From positions 86,469,079-86,533,078 of the forward strand of contig CM060315.1 of assembly GCA_030674185.1 (NCBI GenBank): a stretch of DNA of 64,000 bases, given 5' to 3'. Below are positions 11,626-23,896 of the stretch, in pieces. Position numbers and translations under genes: made by a program. The stretch is from Monoplex corrugatus. Its lineage: Eukaryota; Mollusca; Gastropoda; Littorinimorpha; Ranellidae. The notes beneath the pieces are model-generated. The model was not told where the DNA came from. It made no database searches and saw nothing but the letters and a program-made list of their open reading frames with translations. Numbering within the stretch: the stretch's first letter is position 1; every line of letters begins with the position of its first letter.

Positions 11626-11932
11626 TAGACACACATCGATAGCGACACACAATCATTGTTTTTCAATCAATATATAGCCATGAACCCAAAGCACGAAATC
11701 CACACATCTTGTTAACAGGAAAGCCAATCTGGCCTACCGTTTATTATACAAAAAAAGAACATAAAACCTAAGACGGCTAATCAATGGAAAGGAACACAAC
11801 GGGAAAAGCCAGCGACCTGGACGAGTAAATATTTCTCCATCAATTCCATGAAGCTGTTTTCCATCAGTGAATTTGTCGGATCCTTGGCGAGCGTGTCCTA
11901 ACTTCCTCTCCCCCTTCTCCTCTCAACTCGCG

Positions 11933-11979
<47 letters not shown>

Positions 11980-11992
11980 ACAATCACACAAG
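11626..11992. other. Unassigned sequence ending in a CA tract
   Basis: No coding region or known repeat was recognised between 11630 and 11935. A CGCG/CA microsatellite occupies 11930-11985. Confidence 0.6.
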
Positions 11993-13750
11993 CATTCCTG
12001 TTGTGACTAGGTGCTATAATTTCTCTTGCCTCATAAAATGTTCTTTAAATGTTGATCATCTTTTCTCTTCTTTATAAAAATGTCATTAATGTTCTTCTTG
12101 TATCTTCCTTCTTCAAGACTGTCTCGTTTCTTTTCTTTGCTGTCCATGGAACTCTCAACATTCTTCTTGGAAACAACATTTCAGTTGCCTAAATAATCTT
12201 CAACAGTATCGGTTCCATATAATATTTAAACTTATCAACCTGTCTCAAAGTTGTGCCATTTGCTGTTATTTTGCATGAGAGAATTTCATGCTTTTTTTTT
12301 TTTTACTGATTACCATGACTTCAGTCTTCTTGCTCTTTAGCTCCAACCCTTTATTTTTGCTATCTATTTCTATAATATTCACAAGGTTTTGCAGGTTCCT
12401 TTCATTTTCTGCAATTAGCACGGTGTCATTGCTGTAACGAATGTTGTTTACCATTTTTCCTCCAACTTTCATACCAGGGCATTCCTTTGAGTTTCTCATA
12501 ATGGTTTTGCTGTAAAGTGAAAAATACATCTGGTGACAGAACACATCCCTGTCTGACCCCTCTTTCGATATTTTGAAAAGAGCTTATATCGTTTTATATT
12601 CTTATTGCTTCTGTTTGTCCCCATATACATATTTCTGATTATTCGTAGATCTTTTCCATCAATATTGAGTGTTTCTAGTTGGTTGGTCAATTATTGATGT
12701 CTTACCCAATCGAAAGACTTGGTATAATCAACAAAACATAAACATAAATCCTTATTCAACGCGATTGACCTCTAAGACAGTTCTTAGGATGTATATGGCA
12801 TTAATAGTTCCTTTCCCTTCGACAAATCCACACTGTTCTTCCGCTATTTCTCTTTTGATTCTGTTCCTTGTCCTCATCATGATTATTCTTAATAGAATTT
12901 TTGTTACACGACTCATCAAGCTGATTGTACGATGGAGTTCGCATTCTATAGTCCCTGTCTTCTTTGGTAATGCAATGAAAATAAGAGTTTGACATATCTC
13001 TGGGGATTTTCCAGTGTCAAATTTCATTTAGGAGGACTGTTATTTTTTCAAAACCTAATTCCTCCAGGGCTTCAATCATCTCTGTAATAGTAATGTCTAG
13101 TCCTGTGGCTTTTCCCTGTTTCATCTTTTTCAGTGCTGCTCTAACTTCATCTTTCATTATGGGTGGTCCTTCAACGTTCTTTCTTATAATGTATTCTTCG
13201 TCTCTGTCATCATTAAAAAGGTCTTTAATGTGCTCTCCCCATCTATCTAATATTTTGTCTATTTCCACGATAAGCGTACCATCTTTCGATTTTAGGCAAC
13301 CAGATGATGTGCATGTGCTTTTCCCGTGGGCAGTTTCTTCAATTCATCTGTACATACCTGAGGATCTGTTTTGTGTCAATCTTCTATTTCTTTGCATTTT
13401 GTTTTCAGCCAAGCTTCTTAGCTTCATTGCACCTTTTCCTCATTTTCTTGTTTATCTTTTTGTATTCTTCCTCTTTCCGATTTGCCTTCCTCCGTTCTTT
13501 CATCAAGCCTATGATTTCTTTTGTCATCCAGTTCTTTTTTGCTTTTCTTTCTACTCTAGGGATTTTTTCAAAAGCTTCATTTATCGAGTTTTTCAACTTC
13601 GTCCATTGTTCCTTACTGTCACCAGCATCTTCCAGAGCACTGAATTTACTCATAGGAAACTGTAAACTTATAAGCCAAGATGTGGCACCATTCCGTTCGT
13701 TGACTGTTTTGATGTCAATGGATAATGTATGTTGCAGTTTTGGATACAAG
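11993..13750 (-). mobile_element. LINE-A, linker plus reverse transcriptase, degenerate
   Basis: On the minus strand from 13750 the order is: linker (FSALEDAGDSKEQWTKL, KKNWMTKEIIGLMKERR), thumb-side start of the RT (ILDRWGEHIKDLF, PPIMKDEVRAALKKMK, GKATGLDI), palm (FIALPKKTGTIECELHRTIS, QCGFVEGKGTINAIYILRTV), then LNIDGKDLRIIRN, and YSNDTVLIAENE where active relatives have [FY]ADD. Catalytic residues and frame are both lost. The copy stops at 11993 without the 3' end and lacks the LLYGCEAW segment. Confidence 0.85.
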
Positions 13751-13759
13751 ACTTGGCTG

Positions 13760-14263
13760 ATTGCTTGGGCAATATTAACTATGAAATACTGTGAAAGAAA
13801 TATTAGGATACAGCTAGTTAAGAGAGTTCTTGAATGTTATATAGAACCAATACTGTTGTACGGATGCGAGGCGTGGACAGTCAACAAACAAACCCAGAAC
13901 AAGATTGAGGCAGCCGAGATGTGGTTTCTAAGAAGAATGTTGAGAGTTCCATGGACAGCAAAGAAAACAAACGAGACAGTCTTGATGGAGGCAGACACAA
14001 GTAGATCATTCATAAGGAAGATTAGGAAAAGACAGGCAACATTTATAGGCCATTTTATAAGGGGGATTGGAGCACCTGGTCACAACGGGAAAGCTGGAGG
14101 GAAAAAGAGCACCGGGTAGACCCAGGGAGAAAATGCTGGACGGACTTGCAGGGTGGCTGGGGACGAGGAGGGCGGGGGAGATGCTAGGGGCAACGAGAGA
14201 TAGACAGATGGAAGTCCATGATCGCCAACGCCATGCGATAGGGCACCTGATGATGATGATGAT
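13760..14263 (+). mobile_element. LINE-A 3' end, fairly well preserved
   Basis: The plus strand encodes RVLECYIEPILLYGCEAW, KIEAAEMWFLRRMLRVPW and RKIRKRQATFIGHF, then frameshifts near 14060. The continuation encodes ELEHLVTTGKLEG-like and APGRPREK sequence before the family terminus GATCGCCAACGCCATGCGAT and GATGATGATGATG. It lies head to head with the minus-strand copy ending at 13750. Confidence 0.85.
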
Positions 14264-14639
14264 GAGGGCATAAACGCACACAAACTAATACTTATGGTCA
14301 CAGACAGTCCACTACATACATACGTGTGTGCGTATGCCTCATGTTCACGTGTACCTATGTAGTAGATATGCTCTCATATATTGGTGTCAAAATTGGATGT
14401 GCTCGTAGATATGCATATGTTTGCATCTGCGCTTATGACCAGTTAAGGTCACATGTATATGTATAAATGCTACAATGTTCACATAACGGCAGGACAAAGA
14501 TTATGGAGGTCTGCTTGTGGACTAAAAGGCTAGGGTTAGTGGCTTATGAACAATACTGTATTCCACACTGACTCCCTTCTTCCTTTTCCTCTATGTTGCT
14601 GTGAGGCGCCACTGACTGCCAAGAAAACCCGTGCGGGAC
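14264..14639. other. Unassigned spacer
   Basis: No gene, tRNA-like sequence or recognised repeat was found here. Confidence 0.5.
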
Positions 14640-16085
14640 TGCCATTTGTTGGCGGAACTCCTGCAGGCCAACTATTCATTGGGGGAACTCATGCAGGCCA
14701 ACTATTCATTGGGGGAACTCATGCAGGCCAAGTATTCATTGGGGGAACTCATACAGGCCAACTATTCATTGGGGGAACTCATGCAGGCCAAGTATTCATT
14801 GGGGGAACTCATACAGGCCAAGTATTCATTGGGGGAACTCATGCAGGCCAAGTATTCATTGGGGGAACTCATACAGGCCAAGTATTCATTGGGGGAACTC
14901 ATGCAGGCCAAGTATTCATTGGGGGAACTCATACAGGCCAAGTATTCATTGGGGGAACTCATGCAGGCCAAGTATTCATTGGGGGAACTCATACAGGCCA
15001 AGTATTCATTGGGGGAACTCATACAGGCCAAGTATTCATTGGGGGAAATCATACAGGCCAAGTATTCATTGGGGGAACTCATACAGGCCAACTATTCATT
15101 GGCGGAACTCCTGCAGGCCAACTATTCATTGGCGGAACTCCTGCACAGGCCACCTATTCATTGGCAGAGCTCTTGCAGGCCAACCATTCATTGGCGGAAC
15201 TCATACAGGCCAACTATTCATTGGCGGAGTTCGTGCAGGCCAACCATTCATTGGCAGAGCTCATGCAGGCCAACCATTCATTGGCAGAGCTCATGCAGGC
15301 CAACTATTCATTGGCAGAGCTCATGCAGGCCAACTATTCATTGGCGGAGCTCTTGCAGGCCAACTATTCATTGGCAGAGATCGTGCAGGCCAACTATTGA
15401 CTGGCAGAGCTCGTGTAGCCAACTATTCACTGGCAGAGCTCATGTAGCCAACTATTCACTGGCAGAGCTCAAGTAGCCAACTATTCATTGGCAGAGCTCG
15501 TGTAGCCAACTATTCACTGGCAGAGCTCATGTAGCCAACTATTCACTGGCAGAGCTCGTGCAGGCCAACTATTCATTGGCAGAGCTCATGCAGGCCAACT
15601 ATTCATTGGCGGAGCTCTTGCAGGCCAACTATTCATTGGCAGAGATCGTGCAGGCCAACTATTCACTGGCAGAGCTCGTGTAGCCAACTATTCACTGGCA
15701 GAGCTCATGCAGGCCAACTATTCATTGGCAGAGCTCATGCAGGCCAACTATTCATTGGCAGAGCTCGTGTAGGCCAACTATTCACTGGCAGAGCTCGTGT
15801 AGGCCAACTATTCACTGGCAGAGCTCATGCAGGCTAACTATTCATTGGCAGAGCTCCTGCAGGCCAACTATTCATTGGTGGAACTCCTCCAGGCCAACTA
15901 TTCATTGGCGGAGCTCGTGCATGCCAACTATTCATTGGCGGAGCTCGTGCAGGCCAACTATTCATTGGCGGAGCTTGTGCAGGCCAACTATTCACTGGCG
16001 GAGCTCGTGCAGGCCAACTATTTATTGGCGGAGCTCGTGCAGCCCAACTATTCATTGGCGGAGCTCGTGCAGGCCAGCCATCCTT
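14640..16085. repeat. 30-bp minisatellite with 60-bp higher-order units
   Basis: The unit is TTCATTGG(C/G)GGAACTCATG plus CAGGCCAACTA, about 48 copies. From 14,700 to 15,090 units alternate ATGCAGGCC and ATACAGGCC, forming 60-bp dimers. From about 15,400 to 15,830 several units are shorter, with TGTAGCCAACTA in place of TGCAGGCCAACTA. Because 30 is divisible by three, several frames stay open (284 and 281 codons on plus, 109-126 on minus) as simple peptide repeats such as FIGGTHAGQV. Confidence 0.95.
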
Positions 16086-16394
16086 CGTCTTGTGATGTAG
16101 CAGATTTAGTATATTTCGACTTGTGTTGTTCAGTGTTGGCAGTGTTAACTCCATAAGATGTTTCTGAACTAAAGACAGTGCGAGAATCAGCTGATATGAA
16201 GTAGTGGCTGCCATGGTTGTGATATGGATTTATAATGGGGAAATATTGTAATGTTGTGTCAGTGAGAACAAGTCCATGTATACTAATAAAGAAATGTGTG
16301 TGAAGGTTTGAACTTTAGGTGTTGTGTTGTTGTATGAATGTATGTAGGTCTATCTCTTTATCTTTCAACAGTTTAGGCCTTAGCGAGCCTAACA
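16086..16394. other. Unassigned spacer
   Basis: Ordinary AT-rich sequence. No feature could be supported. Confidence 0.5.
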
Positions 16395-17145
16395 TTCTCC
16401 AGCTATCTAATATTTTGTCGTTTTCCACACTAATCGTACCATCTTTAGATTTTATGCAAGCAGTTGATATGCAATTCTTTTTTTCCTGTGGGCAATTTCT
16501 TCAATGTTTCTGTACACACATTGATGATCTGTTTTGTGCCTGTCTTTTATTTCTTTGCACTTAGTTTCCAGCCAAGCTTCCTTAGCTTCATTGCACCCTG
16601 TTCTTGATTTCTTTGTTTATCTTTTTGTATTCTTCCTCTTTTCCTTTCGCCTCCCTCCAGTCTTGCATCAAGCCTATAATTTCTTTTGTCATCCAGTTCT
16701 TTTTTGCCTTTCTTTCAACTCTAGGGATTTCTTCACAAGCTTCATTTATCGAGTTTCTCAACTTTGTCCATTGCTCCTCACTGTCACCAACGTCTTCCAG
16801 AGCACTGAATTTGCTTTGAACACGCATGTTAAATTTTTCACGAGTCGATTTATCTGTCTTTAAGTGTCCAAGATTTAGTTTGATGTTACTTTTGGTCTGT
16901 TTTCTTTTCTTTAATTATAGCCTAAATTTTGATATCAGTAAAGGATTTCTAGATATTTTATTTATGAGGAAGTAACCTATTTGATTGTTTGTACTATCTC
17001 CTGGATTCATCTATGTCCATTTTCTTTTGTTTGGCTGCTCAAACCAGGTGTTTCCCGTTATGAATTCAATTATTTGTGCCCATTCAACAAGTTTCTCTCC
17101 CATTTCATTTTGTGTGCCAAGGCCATGAGGTCCAACTATGTTGAG
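16395..17145 (-). mobile_element. LINE-A, end of endonuclease domain plus linker
   Basis: Reading minus from 17145: VGPHGLGTQNEMGEKLVEWA, then NTWFEQPNKRKWT, a stop, and NPGDSTNNQIGYFLI. This is the C-terminal part of an APE-type endonuclease; relatives have NQIDY where this copy has NQIGY. The linker follows (KFNMRVQSKFSALEDVGDSE, KKNWMTKEIIGLM), the same as at 13.4-13.7 kb. It is the only copy here showing the endonuclease of LINE-A, and it is broken by stops. Confidence 0.75.
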
Positions 17146-17330
17146 AAGGGTGTACTGTATGCTTACTCACCAGGTCCAAGAGATACAGACACCCGTCTTG
17201 TTGGTTAGGAGATTTGAGCAACATCTTCAGTGACATATCTGGGAAGTAAATGAGATTCGATTTTTTTTTTATCCCAGTCTTCCCAATGAGCCTGGAGCAC
17301 ACCAAGTCTGGGTAAATACGGTGTATGGAT
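17146..17330 (-). repeat. SINE-1 copy, partial
   Basis: The minus strand contains the SINE-1 body: GCTCATTGGGAAGACTGGGA, ACTTCCCAGATATGTCACTG, GATGTTGCTCAAAT and GGTGTCTGTATCTCTTGGAC. The tRNA-like head seen at 39.4 and 58.4 kb is not recognisable. Confidence 0.6.
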
Positions 17331-17379
17331 TAATCAAACTGTCGACAAACTGAATGAATTCATACGTGTGTTTCATGAG

Positions 17380-17735
17380 CGTCTGATCCATTGTAGATGA
17401 CAGAAATGGAAGGATCAAGCTTAAAGATTCAATGTCACCAGTATTTTGTGTAACACTCGTAAAGTTACATCACACATAACACTGGATATGGTCTGACATT
17501 TTTGAATATATGACAAGAAGAATAAGACTTGGCGTATCAGAAATCAATATCCCTTATTATAAGTATAGATCTCAAAGGGAATGATTTATTGTGTCCATTA
17601 TGTAAAAACTCACGTGAAGATTCTTATTATGTTTGCTCAGCACTCCAAAATATTCAACAGAAATTTAATCGACCAAAGTATTTCAGGCAACCTTCAATGC
17701 ATTCTACTGACGTCATCAAATCTAACTGATAATGT
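17380..17735 (+). mobile_element. LINE-B-like C-terminal fragment
   Basis: Plus-strand frames contain RRIRLGVSEINIPYYKYRSQ, then LLCPLCKNSREDSYYVCSAL and FNRPKYFRQPS. This matches the terminal CPxC finger seen in LINE-B at 46.5 kb, here with the histidine replaced. One frameshift separates the two parts. Confidence 0.6.
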
Positions 17736-17874
17736 ATACAAGTTTACCTAGTATTTGATTTATACAAATCTGCCATTTTCTCCTACTGGACGCTACGTTT
17801 TAGCAGTTGTCTATTCCGTGTGTGTGTGTGTGTGTTTGTGTGTGTACATTTGTATGTTAAGAGTCGTGCATTTT

Positions 17875-18010
17875 TTGGTGGTGTTTTGCTTACGCTTGAC
17901 AAAGGCCAGTTGGCCGAAACTTTGCACCTGTCTGGTTTTGCTATATTACATACGCGTTCCACTTTTGTTTTTTATGTTTTTCAGGTTGATCTTGTATACC
18001 TCTGATCTTT
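17875..18010 (+). mobile_element. Possible Penelope-like 3' end
   Basis: GCTTGACAAAGGCCAGTTGG followed by CCGAAACTTTGCACC contains the short palindrome GGCCAGTTGGCC and the ...AAGGCC...GGCCGAAAC... layout seen at the 3' ends of many Penelope-like elements. No GIY-YIG coding is visible upstream. Confidence 0.4.
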
Positions 18011-18299
18011 TTCCTCTGATATGATACCAATGTCATGATGTGGTACACAAGCTAGTTTTTGTTCTTTTGTGCTTATGCTGATCTGTTCTATTCTGTCCCA
18101 TTTCCTACGCTACATTAATAGCTACGAAACTGAGACAATGTTTCACAATTCTGTGATGACAATGACCATGGGATGGCCCAGCCCCATAATTATGATGCTA
18201 TGGAGTTCCAGTCTGGACTGAAATTGCATGACAGGGCTGTACACTACGATTACCTTCACAATAATACAATTATAATGATGTATCTAGAACTGTGTCAGT

Positions 18300-18700
18300 C
18301 ACTTCTAGCTTTGATTGAAGTGGAATATTTCGTTTCCGCCGCGTAGATCTGCTGTTTCGGCGATCACTCGCGCTAGTAGTTAGTCTTTGCTCGTCGTCGC
18401 TCATGACGTGAGACGGAAATTTGACTTCCTGCGGCGTTCGCTGGGACTTCTCATAAATTAGTACTTGTTTTTATGGTATCCCACTTCTGACACCATTTTC
18501 AGTTTCATCTGTCTTGTTGTAGTTTAGTCTGGACGGTTTCTTACTTTGGGCTCCATCTAGGTTTCGTCGTCCGTTGAGCCGTCATCCAAGGGAAGTCACT
18601 GCTCCTTTCTCATGAATATAAATTAGGGAGCGTCTATAGTAGGCACATACGTCACAAGTGCGTGTTGTGTGGCGATGTCCCGGGGTTTGTCATCTCTCCA
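18300..18700 (+). promoter_or_regulatory. CpG-containing stretch with a TATA-like box, weak candidate
   Basis: This stretch has more CpG than its surroundings (TTTCCGCCGCGTAGATC, GTCGTCGCTCATGACGTGAG). It contains TATAAATT at 18616-18623 and CRE-like TGACGTGA and TACGTCAC. No downstream exon could be supported, so the promoter reading is speculative. Confidence 0.15.
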
Positions 18701-19917
18701 CCTTGACACTCAGTTTGTAAACAAGTAACTGATAACTGGGTCCACATGGGTCATGCATCGTATGGCCAGGCGCCCCCACCCCACCCCACCCCACCCCACC
18801 TTTTTTTTCTCCATTTTGCTTGGCAAAATGGCTACCATATGACGTCAGGAGCTGGGAGGTGATTGTCCAGAGAGTGGTGAGACATTGCTGCTCTGGGTCC
18901 CGTCCAGCACCGTTAGGCGTTTCGTGCTCACACTTCCGGCTGCTTCTTTCGTTACACTTTCCATACTGGTCGTTTGTACAGCCCCCCTCCCCCCCCCCCA
19001 AAAAAAAAAAACCTAGGAAAAAGGGCATACACATACAGGCATGACATCTTGTGGTGATATGGACAACAGAACAAACTAATACATGGTAAAGTTTGACTGC
19101 ACTTACTTTAATATTGGCTGATTTATCACTTGTTGAAAAACAATCATTTTTTCACAACTGACGCAAAGAGGGAAATTAATTTCATATAGCAGAGAAAGTA
19201 CTTGATGTGGTCTTTTGTATCCATAGACACTTCCATATTGTAGAAATGCAATAAGGAAATGTGTATGCACAATGGATATTGAATGTAGATTCAGTATCAA
19301 TGTCACATATAAACTGATACATACACAATTATTCAGTCTTGCACACGCTGTACTGACTATTAGTACAGTAGTCACACATACATGTCAAACAAAGACATTC
19401 ACAGCCAATCTAAGGATACATTTGCACTTTAGGATGGTTCGTGACCAAACCTGTATCGCTTAGTTTAGCAAACAATCTTTGAACTATGCATCACGAAGTT
19501 TTAAAGTATAGGTACATTATAGCGTACATCAGTAAGAAATATGTGCGTGTGAGATACGCTACAGCGTATGTTAGTAAAGAAAGAGTTTTATCTGTGGACC
19601 TGCCATATCAGTCGAGCACTGATGTCTGAAACCCGTTTCTTACAAGCACGCTTGCGCGCAATTGGCGAGATACCGAGTGAGGAGGGCGAGGAGAAAGTGT
19701 GTGCTCTAAAACGGACGGAAACGGAAACAGATTACAGCTTGGTGTGCAATAGAAGAAAACAGGAATTGTCAAGCACAACCGCCATCTTTACCTTGCCGGA
19801 AAGATCCTCTCAATGCTACCTACCCAGCCTTACCTAGCCAATACCTGACCACACTTGCTGTTAGATGCAACAAATACACTCGCTTAAGTAGAATGTATCG
19901 CGAAAACCTCGTCTACC
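18701..19917. other. Unassigned region
   Basis: A (CCCCA)n run lies at 18773-18800 and a C9A11 run near 18990. The 89-codon frame at 19568-19837 has no recognisable domain. Otherwise nothing was identified. Confidence 0.4.
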
Positions 19918-20258
19918 CTCTCTCTCTCTCTCTCTCTCTCTGCGTGCACACATTGTTTGACAGGGTGTGAGTGCATGATGATAAAAGTTGCGATAGTAAT
20001 AATGCTGAGTGTGATGAGTACGTGCGTGAGTGTGCGCGTTTATGCGTGCGTGTGTGTATGCCTGTGTGCGTTTACCTTTATCCACACGAATTTTCACTCC
20101 TTACTCTCGACCAAGAAGCAAATTCCTATCCCACAGTCAAACAGTTTCAAATTTCAACTATCCATGGTCCATGTTGTTCTGATCTAGCAACACATACACA
20201 CACATACTCTCTCTCTCTCTTTCTCTCTTTCTCTCTTTCTCTCTCTCTCTCTCTCACA

Positions 20259-20308
<50 letters not shown>
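19918..20308. repeat. CT and CA microsatellites
   Basis: (CT)n lies at 19918-19942 and 20208-20254, and (CA)n at 20255-20306. Confidence 0.95.
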
Positions 20309-20463
20309 CATCCCTCCCCTCCAAGGTAACATAAAATAAGTTCCTTTAAACGAAGGGGGGAGGGTAAGTATGAAAGAAAGGGCAGTACAGTTTCATACAA
20401 TGCATGTCTCTGAGCCTAGCTGCACAGTACGAAGCAATACGACATAATACAAGTATCAATATT

Positions 20464-20510
20464 AGCGTTTAAAGCCTAGCCGTCTGTTCAGCCCCACATC
20501 AGGAGGAAGA
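20464..20510 (+). repeat. R1 head, truncated
   Basis: GCGTTTAAAGCCTAGCCGTC plus TGTTCAGCCCCACATCAGGA is the first ~45 bp of R1. It stops where a CR1-like LINE begins. Confidence 0.6.
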
Positions 20511-20777
20511 AGAAAACAGAGGCACATTCAAACTGTTACATCTGTGCGCCCTGCTAGTTTGAAAACTGACTCTTCTCCATCTGTTTCCAGCTTCAGATAT
20601 GTGAACAGTCTCCCATATGACCTTCGCCATGCTCCTTCTCTCACATCTTTCAAAGCCGGTCTCAAGACCTACCTGTTCAAAAATGCTTTTGAGACAACAC
20701 TCCATATTCACTCTTGATTCTATCATTCCTCCTTATCCCATTGTTGAAGAGGGTGCATGCTGTGTGTGTGTGTGTGT

Positions 20778-20867
<90 letters not shown>

Positions 20868-21140
20868 GGTGTTTTGTTGTCATGCATAGTTCTGTTTTCC
20901 TTTCCATATTTGTGTGTAGTGATGTGGTATGAGATGTGTTATTATGTTATCATGTGGTATTATGCGGTATGATGTGTTTTGCAGTATGAAGTGTGACATA
21001 TCTGTCCATATGTCTTATGTTATATGTGTACACTATTTGTGGCTGTTCTGTGCGTCTATTATGTGAAGCGCCTTGTGCTCCCTCCTTGTGAGGGAGGAAG
21101 GCGCTCAACAAATGTCCAATATTATTATTATTATTATTAA
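20511..21140 (+). mobile_element. CR1/L2-like LINE 3' end with internal GT expansion
   Basis: The plus strand encodes NSLPYDLRHAPSLTSFK and LKTYLFKNAFE with a stop at about 20717, the usual C-terminus of CR1/L2-type reverse transcriptases. The 3' UTR ends GTGAAGCGCCTTGTG...GAAGGCGCTCAACAAATGTC followed by (ATT)n, the stem and tail typical of that group. A (GT)n of about 110 bp (20760-20870) interrupts the UTR. Confidence 0.8.
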
Positions 21141-21359
21141 ACAAAACACGGCTAAATACATCAGTCACCCTGAACACAAAAACTGGAAAAGAAAATTAAG
21201 CACACATTTTCCCCGCATTCACACTAGTAACCTAAGGACATACCTCTGGCGTCTGTCATTCCACCAAATTTATCACTAGGGATATGATGTAAAACTCAGA
21301 TCTGAACACAAATGCATGAACATATCTAAATCATGAAAACACACACACACACACGCACA

Positions 21360-21417
<58 letters not shown>

Positions 21418-21945
21418 TGTGTCTGTGTATGTGTGTGTCTGTGTGTGTCTGTGTGTGTATGTTTATATAGACTGGCTCATAGTTCCTTAAACTGCCACTA
21501 AGCGCTTTACATTTCTTTAGAGCTAGAACAATGCGGTCAATAGTTGTAGCCAACAATCAGTTGTAACAAAATATGAAAGACCTCGTGGAAAACATTCAGG
21601 TACCAACAAGGCAGAAAATAAGAAAGGAAGAGATAACAGAAGGAACAGAAGCAAGGCAGCGACAGACAGCGACAGACAGACAGACAGAGACTGACAGAGA
21701 CAGAGACTGACAGCGACAGACAGAGACAGACAGCGACAGACAGAGACAGACAGCGACAGACAGAGACAGACAGCGACAGACAGAGAGAGACAGAGAGAGA
21801 CAGAGAGAGAGACAGAGAGAGAGACAGACAGAGACAGAGAGCGACAGACAGAGACAGAAAGAAAGCAAACTTCTAACACAGAATGTACAGAATGTGGGGA
21901 TACTATTTATACTGACAGATTCCCCGTCATCCCCATGGGGGAATA
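21141..21945 (+). repeat. R1 copy with two internal microsatellites
   Basis: R1 landmarks are present: AAACACTGG-like GAAAAGAAAATTAAGCACAC, ATACCTCTGGCGTCTGTC, CAACAAGGCAGAAAATAAG, GGGGATACTATTTATACTGA and CATCCCCATGGGG. (CA)n/(GT)n at 21338-21460 and CAGA/GACA at 21660-21860 have grown inside it. Confidence 0.8.
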
Positions 21946-22255
21946 CAATACATTACGAAACAATACAATACAATCTGAAACAAAACAATACAATGTAATA
22001 TATTACAATACAGTGCAGTGCAGTGTTACATGTATACAATGCAATGCAAACAATGCAATACAAAGAAATATAGTATAATACAATACAATGTAATACAACA
22101 CAATGCAATACCGTGTAATGCAATGCGACAAAATACTGTGTAATACACTATAATGCAATACAATGTAATACAATGCAATATAATACCTTACTATACAATA
22201 CTGTGTAATACACTATAATACGATACAATGCAATACAATATAATACCTTACAATA
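21945..22255. repeat. Degenerate AATAC/ACAAT pentanucleotide tract
   Basis: Irregular repeats of AATACAAT, AATGCAAT and TAATACA. No coding was seen. Confidence 0.85.
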
Positions 22256-22499
22256 AAGTGCCGCACAGTCTTTCTCTCCGTGCCTCTTATCAGATTTGCT
22301 TTATTGGGCTCAGCACTTCCACAATGACGATAGAATTACAATCTTCCTCTCCCATCATGCATCAGACACCATTTCTCGTTCTCGCGAGATTTCATGGCCT
22401 TCTGGTTGGTTCATAAACTGCTGAGAGGGTTTATGTGTTTGGTGATGGTGATCAGACTGTATGGTGGACAGACAGACAGAGAGGAGAGAGAGTGAGAGA

Positions 22500-22539
22500 G
22501 ACAGAGCAAGAGAAAGAGCGTGCGCGCATGTGTGTGTGT

Positions 22540-22627
<88 letters not shown>

Positions 22628-22846
22628 ATGTATGCGCACGTGTGTGAATGCGTGTGTGTGTGAATGTGCGTCTTTATGTGTGCGCGTGTGTGTGTGTGAA
22701 TGAGTTTGTGTGCGTGTTTTTACGACTGGCTGTGAATGAATGAACGAATGTGTGCGTGAATGAATAAATGAATGAATGAATGAATAAATGAATGAATTGA
22801 TGAATGAACACGAGAGAGAGAGAGAGTGTGTATGTGTCTATGTGTG

Positions 22847-22905
<59 letters not shown>

Positions 22906-22985
22906 CGCACGCGCGTATATGTGCGTGTGTGTATGTATGTGTGTGTAAATAAATGTACGTTTGAATGAATGTGTGTGAATGTATA
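22500..22985. repeat. GT, GAAT and CG/GT compound microsatellite
   Basis: (GT)n lies at 22527-22624 and 22840-22897. (GAAT)n lies around 22735-22805. CGCGCG and TATA runs are at the right edge. Confidence 0.95.
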
Positions 22986-23115
22986 TGTACATACGTGTAC
23001 ATATATATATATATATAGATGAAGCAGCATGTGAACAAAAAAGACAACAAGCCGACGTAAAATTTTCCCAAATTTTCAGCGGTACACCCGCCTTCCTCAA
23101 GGGGACTTTATTCAC
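22986..23115 (-). mobile_element. Penelope-like 3' end signature
   Basis: The minus strand reads GAGGAAGGCGGGTGTACCGC, TGAAAATTTGG, TTTTACGTCGGCTTGTTGTC and then a TA repeat. The (G)AGGAAGGCGG...CGTCGG order followed by a short repeat is common at Penelope-like 3' ends. The GIY-YIG fragment at 23.9-24.1 kb on the same strand supports this, although they are separated by about 800 bp of repeats. Confidence 0.45.
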
Positions 23116-23329
23116 TGACTACGTTATGCTAAAACACATAGACTGTAAAAAAGAGAACTATTCATCAAATCTAAAATTCATAAAGAGTTATTCATCAGAT
23201 ACAAAGCGTGCAAAACACTGTCCCAGCCCAAACATTCGCTACTGTTCATATTTACCCATATGCACGCGCGCACATACACCAGCTCTCCCCTCATTCTTCC
23301 ATCCATCCTAAAACACAAACTGTTTCCGC

Positions 23330-23431
23330 ACACACGCACACACACACGCGCGCGCGCACATACACACACACACACACGCACACACACACACACTCACACA
23401 CACACACACCCACCCACACACACACACAACC

Positions 23432-23468
<37 letters not shown>

Positions 23469-23475
23469 AACACAC
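23330..23475. repeat. CA microsatellite
   Basis: CA runs are interrupted by CGCGCG, CCCACCC and AAAC. Confidence 0.95.
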
Positions 23476-23754
23476 TTAAGCACACATCTTACACACACCC
23501 CAGCACATGGGGGGAAAAAAGTTGTAGTAATTAAAACAACGAACGAATGAATAGTAAAATAATTACTTAAAAACACTGAAAACACAGCTAACTATCGCGA
23601 CTGCCACAACATGGCGGTAGGAATACAAGCACCAGTCCACGAGCACCCAGTCCAACGCTGTTATATGTCAACAGTAGACACTAATAAATTTCAAAAAATA
23701 AAATATACGCACACGCATTCAGGAAAATGCGCACACACACACATTTACATGCGT

Positions 23755-23786
<32 letters not shown>

Positions 23787-23896
23787 CGAAGCTGGCTAAC
23801 ATTTCCACGCATAGGCCTGCATGCCTATACAGACTACAAATAATCTTTATGGATAATTTAGTAGTGAAGTAGATATTGTAATGACAAATATGCAGT

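Noticed and set aside
14546..15476. Frames of 281-284 codons reading as a 10-residue repeat protein
   Set aside because: They are translations of the 30-bp minisatellite. Several frames on both strands stay open for the same reason, and there is no supporting gene structure.
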